Origin: Gammaproteobacteria bacterium
Lineage (GTDB): Bacteria; Pseudomonadota; Gammaproteobacteria; Chromatiales; Chromatiaceae
DNA: 64,000 bases
Direction: 5' to 3'
Assembly: GCA_020445405.1 (NCBI GenBank)
Contig: JAGRGQ010000001.1
Span: 124,001 to 188,000, forward strand
How positions within the stretch are numbered: the stretch's first letter is position 1; each line of letters starts with the position of its first letter. The notes below the pieces were generated by a model that saw only the letters and a list, made by a program, of their open reading frames with translations, did no database searches and was not told where the DNA came from. The translations under genes and the position numbers were made by a program. Below, piece after piece: positions 1 through 10,304 of the stretch.

Positions 1-1379
1 GCCGGTGAGCAATCCGGCCGACGGCGGGGTGATCGGAACCGTGCCCAACTGTGGCGCGGACGAAACCCGCCGTGCGATCGGGGCGGCGCAGGCGGCGCTT
101 GCCGGCTGGCGCGCACTGACCGCCAGGGAGCGCTCGGTGAAGATGCGCGCCTGGTACAACCTGATCATGGAAAACCAGGAGGATTTGGCGCGGATCATGA
201 CCACGGAGCAGGGCAAGCCGCTGACCGAGGCACGCGGCGAGATCGCCTACGGCGCATCGTTCATCGAGTGGTTCTCCGAAGAGGCCAGAAGGGTCTACGG
301 CGACGTGATTCCGACCCACCAGCCGGATAAGCGCATCGTTGTGATCAAGCAGCCGATCGGCGTCTGCGTGGCCATCACGCCATGGAATTTCCCCACCGCG
401 ATGATCACGCGCAAGGCCGGCGCGGCACTGGCGGCCGGCTGTACCATGGTAATCAAGCCGGCGCTGGAGACCCCCTATTCCGCGCTGGCGTTGTGCGAAC
501 TGGCGGAACGGGCGGGTATCCCGGCGGGCGTGCTTAACGTGGTCACCGGCAACTCCCGCGCCATCGGCGGTGAGATGACCTCCAACCCGATCGTGCGCAA
601 GCTCAGCTTCACCGGTTCCACCGAGATCGGGAGGCTGCTGATGGAACAGTGCGCGGGTACAATCAAGAAGGTCTCGCTGGAGCTGGGCGGCAACGCACCG
701 TTCATTGTGTTCGACGATGCCGATCTGGATGCGGCGGTCGAGGGCGCGCTGGCTTCCAAATATCGCAACAGCGGCCAGACCTGCGTCTGCGTCAACCGCT
801 TTCTGGTGCACGACAGCGTCTATGACGAGTTCGCCCGCAAATTGTCGCTGGCGGTCAATGAGCGGCTCAAGGTCGGCAATGGCCTGGAAGAGGGTGTGGT
901 GCAGGGGCCGCTGATCAACCAGGCAGCGGTGGAGAAGGTGGAGGCGCATATCGCCGATGCGGTGAGCAAGGGGGCCAAGGTGGCGGCCGGCGGTAGCCGG
1001 CATGTGCTGGGCGGGACTTTCTTCCAACCCACCGTGCTGACCGACGTACTGCCGGAGATGGCGGTGGCTTCGCGAGGAGACCTTCGGTCCATTGGCGCCG
1101 CTGTTCCGTTTCTCCACCGAACAGGAGGCTGTCGAGATGGCCAACGACACCGAGTTCGGTCTTGCCTCTTACTTTTACAGCCGTGATCTGGCCAGGGTCT
1201 GGCGCGTGGCGGAGGCGCTGGAATACGGCATGGTCGGGATCAACGCCGGCATCATCTCCAACGAGATCGCCCCGTTCGGCGGTGTCAAATCCTCCGGTAT
1301 TGGACGTGAGGGTTCCAAATACGGCGTAGAGGACTATCTGGAGATCAAATACATGTGTATCGGGGGTATCGACTCGTAA
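1..1379 (+). pseudogene. gabD: Succinate-semialdehyde dehydrogenase-type aldehyde dehydrogenase, 5'-truncated and frameshifted
   Basis: This is an NAD(P)-dependent aldehyde dehydrogenase. Next to gabT it most likely oxidises succinate semialdehyde to succinate in 4-aminobutyrate breakdown. The reading frame is already open at the left edge, so the start lies outside the window. Visible family signatures are the PWNFP motif near 380-395, the LELGGNAPF stretch with the catalytic Glu near 680-700, and the active-site Cys in NSGQTCVC near 775-790. The frame breaks near 1068-1074: the sequence reads on as SRGDLRS, but one base over it gives [11 protein letters not shown] and then the normal C-terminus ([15 protein letters not shown]) to the stop at 1379. 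A single extra base explains this. It may be a real inactivating mutation or a sequencing error. The gabT ATG at 1379 overlaps the stop, so the pair is probably one operon. The gabD assignment within the ALDH superfamily rests partly on the neighbour. Confidence 0.8.
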
Positions 1380-1441
1380 TGAACGAATCAGTTCCCGGGC
1401 TTCAGCAAACCAATTCAGTTACCAACCAGGGTCAAGCCAAA

Positions 1442-2725
1442 ATGACAACCAATTCCGATCTTCTCTCCCGGCGCAACCAGGCGGTGGCCCGGGGTGTGGC
1501 CAACATGCACAATCTGTTCGCGGATCACGCCGAAAATGCCGAGATCTGGGACGTGGAAGGGAAACGCTACATCGATTTTGCCGGCGGTATCGGGGTGCTC
1601 AACACCGGTCACCGGCACGCCAGGGTGATGGCGGCGGTGCAGGCGCAGATGGAGCGCTATACCCACACATGTTTTCAAGTGATGCCCTACGAGCCCTACG
1701 TGGCGCTGGCCGAGCGGCTCAATGCACTGGCACCAGGGGATGCACCGAAAAAATCGCTGTTCCTGACCACCGGCGCCGAGGCGGTGGAGAATGCGATCAA
1801 GATCGCGCGCGCTTATACCGGGCGTCCGGCGATCATCGCCTTCAATGGCGGTTATCACGGCCGCACCATGATGACGCTGGGCGTCACCGGAAAGGTGGTG
1901 CCCTACAAGGTTGGATTCGGTCCCTATCCGGCAGAGATATTCCATGCCCCTTTTCCTGTATCGGTACACGGCATCAGTATCGAGCAGTCGCTGGCCGCGC
2001 TGCAGAACATCTTCAAGGTCGATGTCGAGCCACAGCGGGTGGCCGCAATCATCATCGAGCCGGTGCAGGGCGAAGGCGGCTTCTACGTCGCTCCATTCGA
2101 ATTTCTGCAGGCGCTGCGTGAACTGTGCGATCAGCACGGCATTCTGTTGATTGCCGACGAGGTGCAGGCGGGAGCCGCGCGCACCGGCAAAATGTTCGCG
2201 ATGGAGCACAGCGGCGTGGTGCCCGATCTGACCACGCTGGCGAAGAGCATTGCCGGCGGTTTTCCGATCTCGGCGGTGGTAGGCCGCGCGGATATCATGG
2301 ATAGCGTCGGCCCGGGTGGTCTTGGCGGCACCTATGCCGGCAGCCCGCTCGGTTGCGCCGCCGCGCTGGCGGTGCTGGATGTATTCGAGGAGGAGGGCAT
2401 CTACGAGCGCAGTCTGGTGCTTGGCAAACATATCCGGGACCGGCTGCGGCAGATGTCGTCCCGCTTCGACTGTATCGGCGATGTACGCGGACTGGGATCC
2501 ATGGTGGCGATGGAGCTGTTCAGCAACAGCAACGGCCGTACACCTGATCCGGATCTGACCAAAGCGCTGGTGACGCTGGCGGCCGAACGTGGACTGATCC
2601 TGCTCTCCTGCGGTATGTACGGCAACACCATTCGCGTGCTGGTGCCCATCACCGCAGCCGACGACCAGGTCGACGAAGGGCTGGATATCATCGAAAGCTG
2701 CCTGGATACGCTCACGTCAAAATGA
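1442..2725 (+). CDS. gabT: 4-aminobutyrate aminotransferase
   Basis: This is a cytosolic PLP-dependent class III aminotransferase that moves the amino group of 4-aminobutyrate to 2-oxoglutarate, giving succinate semialdehyde and glutamate. The sequence has the family order: DVEGKRYIDFAGGIGVLNTGH near the N-terminus, TTGAEAVENAIKIAR for phosphate/PLP contacts, GGYHGRT, the IADEVQ Asp-containing strand, and TLAKSIAGGFP with the PLP-binding Lys. At 427 residues it has the normal GabT length. I chose the ATG at 1442 because the protein then begins MTTNSDLLSRR, as usual for the family. An in-frame ATG at 1379 overlapping the dehydrogenase stop would add 21 residues. It follows the aldehyde dehydrogenase directly, so the two would form a GABA shunt if the dehydrogenase frameshift is not real. 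The next gene, glutamate dehydrogenase, could recycle the glutamate made. Confidence 0.92.
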   Translation: MTTNSDLLSRRNQAVARGVANMHNLFADHAENAEIWDVEGKRYIDFAGGIGVLNTGHRHARVMAAVQAQMERYTHTCFQVMPYEPYVALAERLNALAPGDAPKKSLFLTTGAEAVENAIKIARAYTGRPAIIAFNGGYHGRTMMTLGVTGKVVPYKVGFGPYPAEIFHAPFPVSVHGISIEQSLAALQNIFKVDVEPQRVAAIIIEPVQGEGGFYVAPFEFLQALRELCDQHGILLIADEVQAGAARTGKMFAMEHSGVVPDLTTLAKSIAGGFPISAVVGRADIMDSVGPGGLGGTYAGSPLGCAAALAVLDVFEEEGIYERSLVLGKHIRDRLRQMSSRFDCIGDVRGLGSMVAMELFSNSNGRTPDPDLTKALVTLAAERGLILLSCGMYGNTIRVLVPITAADDQVDEGLDIIESCLDTLTSK

Positions 2726-2967
2726 TCCGCCCGTTTCCCGGTCAGGGAATGCGGAGAGCACGGGCTGTTCCTCCGGGTGAAGGATAGCGAACCGGCGGAA
2801 GTTGACTGCGCTCATTTTTCCACAAAAATCAGAAGGCTGCGTCAAATCAGGCAATTTTCTGACAGATGCGGGACTGCGCGTCCGGTATACCGTACCGCGA
2901 ATCCGGCCTTATCTGCGCTTGCGGCCAGGTGTCCTGCATTCGGAGAGCAAACGTAAGAGGTGACAGA

Positions 2968-5958
2968 ATGACCAACGTGGAGACGGTGCTAAACGCAGTT
3001 ACTGCAAGAATTCAACTGGACCAGCAGAAACTGGAACAGAACCTGGCCTGGCTGCAGGCGGAGATGCACCGTTATTTCTTCAGCTTCAACAAGGACGATA
3101 TCGAAGCATTGACGTTGCTGGCGGTCAATCTTCACCGGTTGGCCGATTTCAAGCGACTGAATCTGGTCAACCGGGAAGAGCGATCGATGATCGCGCAATT
3201 GTGCACCAGCGGTTCTCTCTACCGTGCGCTGCGCGATATGGGCGAGAAGAACACCACTTACGCGGAGATCACCACCTCCACCGCCCCGCTGCCCGGGATC
3301 GATGAACGGCTGGAAGTGCTGCGTTTCGACTATGGCCATCTGGAGAGTGAACGCAACGTTTCGAACGCCGCTACCCCGATACCGGACGCCATTGCCGGCA
3401 CGATCGCGAATACCATGGCAGCCCTGTACAAGGATTTTGATCCGGGGTCGGTGGCGGAACTGCTGGCCATACTGTGGCGGAACAACGAGGAGTACGTTCG
3501 GGTGTCACCGCCGAAACGGGTTGCACGCATTCTCTATCTGTACTGGAAGACAAGATCGGGCGACGGGGTGCATCTGGATATGGAGCCGCTCAGGAAGAGC
3601 GAGGGGAGAGAGGAGTTCCGCCTCATTTTCGGTATCGGCAGTCCACCCCGGAAAGGCTTTCTGCTGCAGATCATGGAGGTGCTCCATCGTCTGCACATCG
3701 AGGTTCACAGATCCTACTCGCTGACGCTCAACGACGGCGTCTATCCCTATTTTCTCTCGACCTTCTATATTCGGTTGACAGACGACAGTCCGCTGAGCAA
3801 AGAGTCGGAGCTTTTCCGGCAGTTGAAGCTTGAGTTGTATAACACCCAGATACTGCTGGCCCGGTCGCAAAGTTATGCGCTCTACGTTCAGGGTGGTCTG
3901 TCGAGCGGACCGGATGCAACACTGATCAACGCAATGATCGGTTTCTGTCACACCAACCTGGCGCACAACCTGCCCGATACCTTCGACCTGGAAGGGATCA
4001 TGCGTGCCTTCCATAATCACCCGGATATCAGTCTGCAGCTGGTCAGACTGTTTCAGGTTCGTTTCGATCCGGATCTGCAGGAAAACGTGGGGCTGTATGA
4101 GCAGACTCTCGCGCAGACACTGAAGCTGGTCGAGGATTACGACACCGGTCGGCGCTTTCTGGACCGGTTCCGAAGAACCATATTCCGTTGCGCGCTGGCG
4201 TTTATCCGCCATTGCCTGAAGACCAATTTCTTCATCCCGGAGAAGCACGCGCTGGCGTTTCGCCTCAACCCCGTCTATCTGGACGAACTTGGAGAACAGT
4301 TCACCTCCGACCTGCCGGCCGAACGCCCCTTCCGTATAACCTTCTTCTTCGGCAGAAACGGCTCCGGTTACCATATTGGCTTTTCAGACATCGCCCGCGG
4401 GGGCTGGCGCACGCTGATAACGCAGGGCCGCGACGACTACATCACCAGCGCCAACACCATGTTCCGGGAAAATTACGTACTGGCGCACACGCAGCATCTG
4501 AAGAACAAGGATATTTACGAGGGCGGATCGAAACTGGTGGCGATTCTCAACGCCGATCCGGAGGAGTCGAAGGAGTCTCTGCGCCAGTATCTGTACAAAC
4601 TGCAGTTCGGATTCATCAATGCTTTTCTGGATATCTACGTAACCCGGGACGGCAGGGCGGCGGATGCGCGGGTCATCGATTATTACGGGCAGGAGGAGCC
4701 GATTGAACTGGGACCGGATGAAAATATGCATGACGAGATGGTGGAGTTGATCGCCATGCAGGCGGTGAAGCGCGGTTATGTGCTGGGAAAGGGCATCATA
4801 TCCAGCAAAAAGATCGGAATAAACCACAAAGAGTACGGCGTCACATCGATCGGCGTTGTGCGCTTCGCCGAAGTGACATTGCGGGAGCTGGGCATCGATA
4901 TGCACAGCCAGCCCTTCAGTGTGAAATTCACCGGCGGTCCCAACGGCGATGTTGCCGGAAATGCGATGAGTCTGTTGCTGGCACGCTGTCCGAAGAGTCA
5001 GATCAGGCTGATCGTGGACGGCAGCGGCGCGCTTTACGACCCAATGGGGCTGAACCACCTGGCGTTGAAGCAAATAGTGCTGCGGGCGGATCTGGACGCC
5101 TTTGATCCGGCTGCGCTGAATCCGGGCGGCTATATCCTCTATCGCCGGCATCACCGCACCGAGGGGATGCGCCAGCTGTATAAAAAGGTCTCCTGTGCGG
5201 AAAAAGGATTGCAGGAGACCTGGATGTCGAACGACGATTTTTACCGCGCCTACAACAGCCTCGTTTTTTCCGTGGATGCGGACCTCTTTATTCCCGCCGG
5301 AGGCCGCCCGGAAACGATCGAAGCCGGCAATGTACAGGATTTCCGCAACACAAACGGAGAACCCTCCGCGCGGGTAATTGTTGAGGGTGCCAACTCGTTC
5401 ATCACGCCGGCGGCGCGCAGTGAGCTGCAAAAGCGTGGTGTGGTGATCATGCGCGACGCATCGGCCAACAAGTGCGGTGTCATCTCCTCCTCTTATGAGA
5501 TCCTGGCCAATCTGATGTTGAGCGATGCGGAGTTTCTGGAGAACAAAGCCGAATACGTGGCCGATGTCATCACCATCCTCAACCGGCTGGCGGAACAGGA
5601 GGCATCGGTTATTCTGAGCCGGCACCGGGAGACCGCCGGCGCCTCCACCTATACCGAGATATCCGATATTGTCAGCCGTGAGATCAACGGCAATTACACG
5701 CGCTTTTTTGACTTCTTCGAGGCGCATCCCGACCTCTGCCTGAAGCCGGAATATGAGAACGCCATACTCCATTCGATGCCGCGCATGATCCGCAGCGAGA
5801 GCCGCTACCGGCAGCGGATAGCGCGACTTCCGGCTAAAATAAAGCATGCCATTCTGGCCAGTACGCTGGCCTCGTCGATGGTTTACAGTGGTGACGACAG
5901 CAACGTATTCGCCGCAATCGTTGAGGCGCAACTGAAGCGCTTTCCGAACTATCTTTAG
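2968..5958 (+). CDS. Large NAD-dependent glutamate dehydrogenase (about 115-kDa class)
   Basis: This enzyme deaminates glutamate oxidatively to 2-oxoglutarate with NAD+. It belongs to the large bacterial GDH class with a long N-terminal regulatory region before the catalytic and Rossmann parts. At 996 residues it is close to the 115-kDa class and much shorter than the 180-kDa class. The catalytic half starts near residue 450, with a glycine/arginine-rich substrate segment (GFSDIARGGWRT) and later KFTGGPNGDVAGNAMSLLL, typical of the NAD-binding fold, and VDGSGALYDP. I chose the ATG at 2968 because AAGAGG sits 7 bases upstream and the product starts MTNVETVLNAV; the frame is open another 34 codons upstream without a matching ribosome site. 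It lies 242 bases after gabT and is followed by a long inverted repeat that could end transcription. It would feed 2-oxoglutarate and ammonia pools tied to the GABA genes and to the TCA enzymes further along. Confidence 0.9.
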   Translation: MTNVETVLNAVTARIQLDQQKLEQNLAWLQAEMHRYFFSFNKDDIEALTLLAVNLHRLADFKRLNLVNREERSMIAQLCTSGSLYRALRDMGEKNTTYAEITTSTAPLPGIDERLEVLRFDYGHLESERNVSNAATPIPDAIAGTIANTMAALYKDFDPGSVAELLAILWRNNEEYVRVSPPKRVARILYLYWKTRSGDGVHLDMEPLRKSEGREEFRLIFGIGSPPRKGFLLQIMEVLHRLHIEVHRSYSLTLNDGVYPYFLSTFYIRLTDDSPLSKESELFRQLKLELYNTQILLARSQSYALYVQGGLSSGPDATLINAMIGFCHTNLAHNLPDTFDLEGIMRAFHNHPDISLQLVRLFQVRFDPDLQENVGLYEQTLAQTLKLVEDYDTGRRFLDRFRRTIFRCALAFIRHCLKTNFFIPEKHALAFRLNPVYLDELGEQFTSDLPAERPFRITFFFGRNGSGYHIGFSDIARGGWRTLITQGRDDYITSANTMFRENYVLAHTQHLKNKDIYEGGSKLVAILNADPEESKESLRQYLYKLQFGFINAFLDIYVTRDGRAADARVIDYYGQEEPIELGPDENMHDEMVELIAMQAVKRGYVLGKGIISSKKIGINHKEYGVTSIGVVRFAEVTLRELGIDMHSQPFSVKFTGGPNGDVAGNAMSLLLARCPKSQIRLIVDGSGALYDPMGLNHLALKQIVLRADLDAFDPAALNPGGYILYRRHHRTEGMRQLYKKVSCAEKGLQETWMSNDDFYRAYNSLVFSVDADLFIPAGGRPETIEAGNVQDFRNTNGEPSARVIVEGANSFITPAARSELQKRGVVIMRDASANKCGVISSSYEILANLMLSDAEFLENKAEYVADVITILNRLAEQEASVILSRHRETAGASTYTEISDIVSREINGNYTRFFDFFEAHPDLCLKPEYENAILHSMPRMIRSESRYRQRIARLPAKIKHAILASTLASSMVYSGDDSNVFAAIVEAQLKRFPNYL

Positions 5959-6006
5959 TCTCTGCTTCCGGCAAGCGTCGGAGCGGCCGCTGCGGAGATT
6001 TGGGTC

Positions 6007-6059
6007 CAGATTTGGGGTCAGAGTAAAAACTCCAAGTTTTTACTCTGACCCCAAATCTG
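6007..6059. repeat. Perfect inverted repeat, copy 1 (possible terminator or REP/MITE-like element)
   Basis: Two 25-base arms (6007-6031 and 6035-6059) pair perfectly around a 3-base loop. The shared core is TTTGGGGTCAGAGTAAAAAC. The same core in the same inverted arrangement recurs at 23800-23885 with a longer spacer, so this is a dispersed element and not only a local terminator. It sits 48 bases past the glutamate dehydrogenase stop and 39 bases before maeB, so it may also stop transcription. I recall similar core sequences as common intergenic repeats in gammaproteobacterial genomes, sometimes linked to REP-type tyrosine transposases; no transposase is present here. Confidence 0.9.
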
Positions 6060-6098
6060 CCTAGCAGCGGAGTTCGTTTCTTGAGCTGAGGAGAAATA

Positions 6099-8390
6099 AT
6101 GACCGAAGAATTCAGGCATCAGTCCCTGCAGTACCACCGCTTGCCGGTACCCGGCAAGATCGCAGTCACCCCCACCAAGATGCTGGCCAATCAGTTTGAT
6201 CTCTCGCTCGCCTATTCGCCCGGTGTGGCCCATGCCTGTGATGCCATCGTCGCCGATCCCAATACAGCATCTTCACTCACTGCACGCAGTAATCTGGTGG
6301 CGGTGATCAGCAACGGCACCGCTGTATTGGGGTTGGGTTCCATCGGACCGCTGGCCTCCAAGCCGGTGATGGAGGGTAAGGCTGTTCTGTTCAAGAAGTT
6401 CGCCGGCATCGACGTGTTCGATATAGAGATCGACGAGCAGGACCCGGAGATGCTGGTTGAGGTGATCGCCCGGCTGGAGCCCACCTTCGGGGGTATCAAC
6501 CTTGAAGATATCAAAGCGCCGGAATGTTTCGAGGTGGAGCGCCGGTTGCGCGAGCGCATGAATATCCCTGTGTTTCACGACGATCAACACGGTACCGCCA
6601 TTATTGCCGCTGCTGCGGTGCTGAACGGACTGCGACTGGTGGGCAAGCGGATCGGGGAGGTCAGGGTGGTCGGGTCCGGCGCCGGAGCAGCCGGTCTGGC
6701 CTGCCTCGATCAGCTCGTGGCGCTGGGCGTGCGCAGGGAAAATATCACCGTATGCGACCGGCTTGGGGTGGTTTATGCCGGCCGGCTGGAGGAGATGGAC
6801 CCGCGCAAGGCGGGTTACGCTCAGGATACACCTCACCGCACCCTGGCCCAGGTTATTCCCGGTGCGGATATATTTCTCGGCCTCTCGGCACCAGGCGTGC
6901 TGACTCCCGATATGGTCAGGACAATGGCGGAGAACCCGTTGATCCTGGCACTGGCCAATCCGGTGCCCGAGATCATGCCGGATCTGGTCAAATCAGTCCG
7001 TCCGGATGCGATAGTCGCCACCGGCCGTTCGGACTACCCGAATCAGGTCAACAACGTACTCTGTTTTCCCTATCTGTTCCGGGGTGCCCTGGACGTCGGG
7101 GCGAAAACGATAAACGAAGAGATGAAGCTGGCGGTGGTGCATGCCCTGGCGGACATGACCATGAAGCAGGCCTCCGAAAACGTGGCCAGTGCTTATTCCG
7201 GCGACCAGTTAAGTTTCGGTCCCGAGTACCTGATTCCCAAGCCGTTTGACACCCGTCTGATCCTGGAGCTTCCGGTCGCCGTGGCCAAGGCCGCCATGGC
7301 CAGCGGCGTGGCCACCCGGCCGATAGAGGACTTCAACGCCTACCGCGAGCAGCTCAGCACGATCGTCTATCGCACCGGCAGCGCCATGCGGCCGCTGTTC
7401 GAGCGTGCCAAAGCCGATCCCCGCAGGGTCATCTACACGGAAGGGGAGTCGGAGCGGGTGCTGCGGGCTGTACAGGTAGTCATCGACGAGGGGCTGGCCA
7501 GACCCATCCTGATCGGACGCCGTGACCGTATCCTTGCCACGATCAAACGGCTGAATCTGGAGATGGATGAAGCCAGCTTCCAGTTGATCGATCCGCGTGA
7601 GAATCCCTATTACGAACGTTGCTGGCAGACCTACCACGGCTTACGCAGGCGGCATGGTGTAGACCCGACGGTGGCGCGCATCCGGGTCAACACGGAGCCC
7701 ACCGTACTGGGTGCGCTGCTGCTGCGTCTGGGTTATGCCGATGCCGTGGTATGCGGCACCATCGGCCGTTTCGACCGCCATCTTAAACTGGTGACCGACG
7801 TACTCGGCAGGCGCAAGGGGGTGAAGACCGCGGCCGCCATGAATATGCTCATCACCTCCAAGGGGACGGTGTTCATCGCCGACACCAACGTGACACTGGA
7901 CCCCGATGCAGGTCAGATCGCCGATATCACGCTGCTGGCGGCGGATGCGCTTCGCAAGATGGGCATCGAGCCCAGAGTGGCGCTGCTGTCGCACACCAAT
8001 TTCGGCGCCAGGCAGGACCCCGCATCGCAAAAAATGGCAAAAGCGCTGAGGCGCATCAGAAAGCAGGCGCCGGAGCTGGAGGTGGACGGTGAAATGAAGG
8101 CGGATACGGCACTGCTGGAGAGCCTGCGGGAGCAGGTGTTTCCGGGTTCCCGTCTGAAGGGCAGCGCCAATCTGTTGATCATGCCTAATCTGGATGCGGC
8201 CAACATCTCCACCACGCTGATAAAAGTGCTTGCCGCAGAGGGTGTCGCGGTCGGTCCCATCATGCTGGGGCTGCGCTGGCCAACCCATATACTGACCCGT
8301 TCCTCCACCATGCGGCGAATCATCAATATGACCGCGGTGGCGGTGGTGGATGCACAGCTGAGCGACATGACTCCGCGCACCGAAAGTTAA
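6099..8390 (+). CDS. maeB: NADP-dependent malic enzyme fused to phosphotransacetylase domain
   Basis: This enzyme oxidatively decarboxylates malate to pyruvate and CO2 with NADP+, linking the C4 pool to pyruvate and making NADPH. Residues about 1-420 are the malic enzyme part: [12 protein letters not shown] near the start, [18 protein letters not shown], then a Rossmann glycine motif [14 protein letters not shown]. From about residue 430 to 763 comes a phosphate acetyl/butyryltransferase-like domain. In the MaeB family that domain is regulatory and responds to acetyl-CoA; it is not a working phosphotransacetylase. The length of 763 residues matches E. coli MaeB (about 759). The ATG at 6099 has GAGGAGA a few bases upstream. 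It stands alone between the inverted repeat and tamA. With pyruvate and oxoacid enzymes elsewhere in the window, it could work in either direction of carbon flow between pyruvate and malate. Confidence 0.95.
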   Translation: MTEEFRHQSLQYHRLPVPGKIAVTPTKMLANQFDLSLAYSPGVAHACDAIVADPNTASSLTARSNLVAVISNGTAVLGLGSIGPLASKPVMEGKAVLFKKFAGIDVFDIEIDEQDPEMLVEVIARLEPTFGGINLEDIKAPECFEVERRLRERMNIPVFHDDQHGTAIIAAAAVLNGLRLVGKRIGEVRVVGSGAGAAGLACLDQLVALGVRRENITVCDRLGVVYAGRLEEMDPRKAGYAQDTPHRTLAQVIPGADIFLGLSAPGVLTPDMVRTMAENPLILALANPVPEIMPDLVKSVRPDAIVATGRSDYPNQVNNVLCFPYLFRGALDVGAKTINEEMKLAVVHALADMTMKQASENVASAYSGDQLSFGPEYLIPKPFDTRLILELPVAVAKAAMASGVATRPIEDFNAYREQLSTIVYRTGSAMRPLFERAKADPRRVIYTEGESERVLRAVQVVIDEGLARPILIGRRDRILATIKRLNLEMDEASFQLIDPRENPYYERCWQTYHGLRRRHGVDPTVARIRVNTEPTVLGALLLRLGYADAVVCGTIGRFDRHLKLVTDVLGRRKGVKTAAAMNMLITSKGTVFIADTNVTLDPDAGQIADITLLAADALRKMGIEPRVALLSHTNFGARQDPASQKMAKALRRIRKQAPELEVDGEMKADTALLESLREQVFPGSRLKGSANLLIMPNLDAANISTTLIKVLAAEGVAVGPIMLGLRWPTHILTRSSTMRRIINMTAVAVVDAQLSDMTPRTES

Positions 8391-8582
8391 CCGGGAGGCA
8401 CCATGAAAACCGGAGGTCACGGATATATCGGGGAACGATTGTTTTTCCGATTGTGCCGGCCAGGCAAATATTTCATTACTGTTCGTGTAATATTCCGCTT
8501 CCAATTTTAACCAGGCGGAGGCGCACTTTTTGTGCGTGCTGAAGGTCTGAACATTAATGAGTTCAATCGGTATTTCACTGTG

Positions 8583-10304
8583 ATGAAGCGGTGGAGATGG
8601 CTGCTGGTCGCCCTGCTGCTTCTGGCGCTGCCCGCGCGCGCAGACGTTTTGCTGAAAGTTTCCGGCGGCGATGCCGCGCTGGAGAAGAACCTGCGCGCCC
8701 ATCTGGGCCTGCAGACGGAGCCATGCGACGCCCCAACGTGGCGTATACAGCGCCTGTTCAAGCGTGCAGAGAGCGATTTCCAGCCTGCATTGCGGGCGCT
8801 GGGCTACTACCGGGCGAAAGTGGAAAAAAAACTGAATACCGGCGGGGAGTGCTGGCAGGCGGTTTTCACCATAGATCCGGGCACGCGCGTCACCATCAGG
8901 CAGCGCACCGTTTCCGTCCGCGGCGCGGCATCCGGCGACAAACAACTGAAGTCTCTGCTCTCGGAGCTGCCGCTTGCCAGGGGCGACCCGCTCGATCACG
9001 GTCTGTACGAGGAGATCAAGACCCGGTTGCGTGATTTTGCGGTGGAGCGCGGTTATTTCGACTTCGACTTCTCCCGCAAGTCGTTGCGCGTCGACCCGGC
9101 CGAGTCGGCCGCGGATATCGATATTGAGGCCGTCAGCGGACCGCGCTACCGGTTTGGCCAGGTGCGACTGAGCGAACAGTTCCTGGACGAGGATTTTGTC
9201 CGCCGCCTGATCAGCTTCGGTCCGGGAGACCCCTACGACGCCCGCGCATTGACCAATCTGGATCGTGAACTCAGTGACACCGGGTATTTCAAACGAGTGG
9301 AGGTCAATCCCAGACGAGACGAAGCCAGTGCCGGAGAGGTGCCGGTGGATCTCCTGCTGGAACCCGCACCACGCCACGCCTGGCGCGCGGGTATAGGATT
9401 CGCGACCGACACCGGAGCGCGCATGAGTCTGGGCTACGCCAACCGCTACATCAATCCCAGAGGGCATCGATTCGAATCAGAAATGCGGCTTTCACAGATC
9501 GAATCGGGACTGACCGCCGACTACATTTTCCCGGGAGAGAATCCCCTTCAGGAAAACTACAGTCTGGGTGCGCGATTGCTGCATGAGGATAGCGACAGCG
9601 TCTACAGCAACAGCGCAACGCTGGTCGGCAAACAGACGCTGAAATCCAAAAACTGGACTCAGACCCGGTTTCTCGAGTTGCTGCATGAGCAGTCGGAAGT
9701 GGGAGACGACAGTACGACTGCGACGCTGTTGATGCCCGGCATCGGCTTTGAGCGGATCAGGGCCGACAATCCGCTGCGCACGCGCAAGGGGTACCGCATC
9801 GGCATGGAGGCACGTGCCGCTTACGAAGGTCTGATTTCAACCTCAACCTTTGTCCAGCTGCGCGCCAATGCCAAGGGGATCTACCGGTTCGGAGAGGGCG
9901 GACGGGTGATCGCGCGGGTGGAGGCCGGCACCACGCTGGGCGGAAACATAGGGGATCTGCCGGCATCGTTGCGGTTTTTCGCCGGTGGCGACAACAGCGT
10001 GCGCGGATACGAGTATAAATCCCTGGGACCGGTGGATTCGGCCGGTCAACCGGTGGGTGGGCGGCATCTGTTCACCGGCAGCCTCGCATACGAACATCCG
10101 GTGGTAAATGACGACTGGTGGCTTGCCGCATTCGTGGACGCCGGCAATGCCGTGAATACCGACAGCATCCAGCTCAAGTCCGCTTACGGTGTGGGTGTGC
10201 GCTGGTATTCTCCGATTGGGCGGTTGCGACTGGACCTGGCCTTTCCCAACGATACCGAAGCCGATGACTGGCGGCTCCATTTTGGACTGGGTGCCGATCT
10301 GTGA
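8583..10304 (+). CDS. tamA: Outer-membrane translocation and assembly protein TamA
   Basis: TamA is an Omp85-family outer-membrane barrel that works with TamB in moving or inserting outer-membrane proteins and, as more recently proposed, in phospholipid traffic. The 573-residue product starts with a clear signal peptide (MKRWRW, then a leucine/alanine-rich core ending ALPARA). POTRA-like segments follow from residue 20 to about 260, and then a C-terminal 16-strand-type barrel. The barrel includes the Omp85 signature FFAGGDNSVRGYEYKSLGP near residue 465 and ends with a strand finishing in LGADL. I chose the ATG at 8583 because it gives the signal peptide directly; the frame opens 17 codons earlier. 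It overlaps tamB by four bases (GTGA), so the two are translationally coupled, the standard arrangement for this pair. Confidence 0.95.
   Translation: MKRWRWLLVALLLLALPARADVLLKVSGGDAALEKNLRAHLGLQTEPCDAPTWRIQRLFKRAESDFQPALRALGYYRAKVEKKLNTGGECWQAVFTIDPGTRVTIRQRTVSVRGAASGDKQLKSLLSELPLARGDPLDHGLYEEIKTRLRDFAVERGYFDFDFSRKSLRVDPAESAADIDIEAVSGPRYRFGQVRLSEQFLDEDFVRRLISFGPGDPYDARALTNLDRELSDTGYFKRVEVNPRRDEASAGEVPVDLLLEPAPRHAWRAGIGFATDTGARMSLGYANRYINPRGHRFESEMRLSQIESGLTADYIFPGENPLQENYSLGARLLHEDSDSVYSNSATLVGKQTLKSKNWTQTRFLELLHEQSEVGDDSTTATLLMPGIGFERIRADNPLRTRKGYRIGMEARAAYEGLISTSTFVQLRANAKGIYRFGEGGRVIARVEAGTTLGGNIGDLPASLRFFAGGDNSVRGYEYKSLGPVDSAGQPVGGRHLFTGSLAYEHPVVNDDWWLAAFVDAGNAVNTDSIQLKSAYGVGVRWYSPIGRLRLDLAFPNDTEADDWRLHFGLGADL

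Noticed and set aside
4384-5931. Minus-strand open frame of about 515 codons
   Set aside because: It is fully antisense to the glutamate dehydrogenase gene and has no recognisable domain or ribosome site.
7641-9467. Long minus-strand open frame of about 600 codons
   Set aside because: It lies opposite maeB and tamA, both firmly identified, and its translation is rich in His, Arg and Gln without any family motif. It is a shadow of GC-rich coding sequence.
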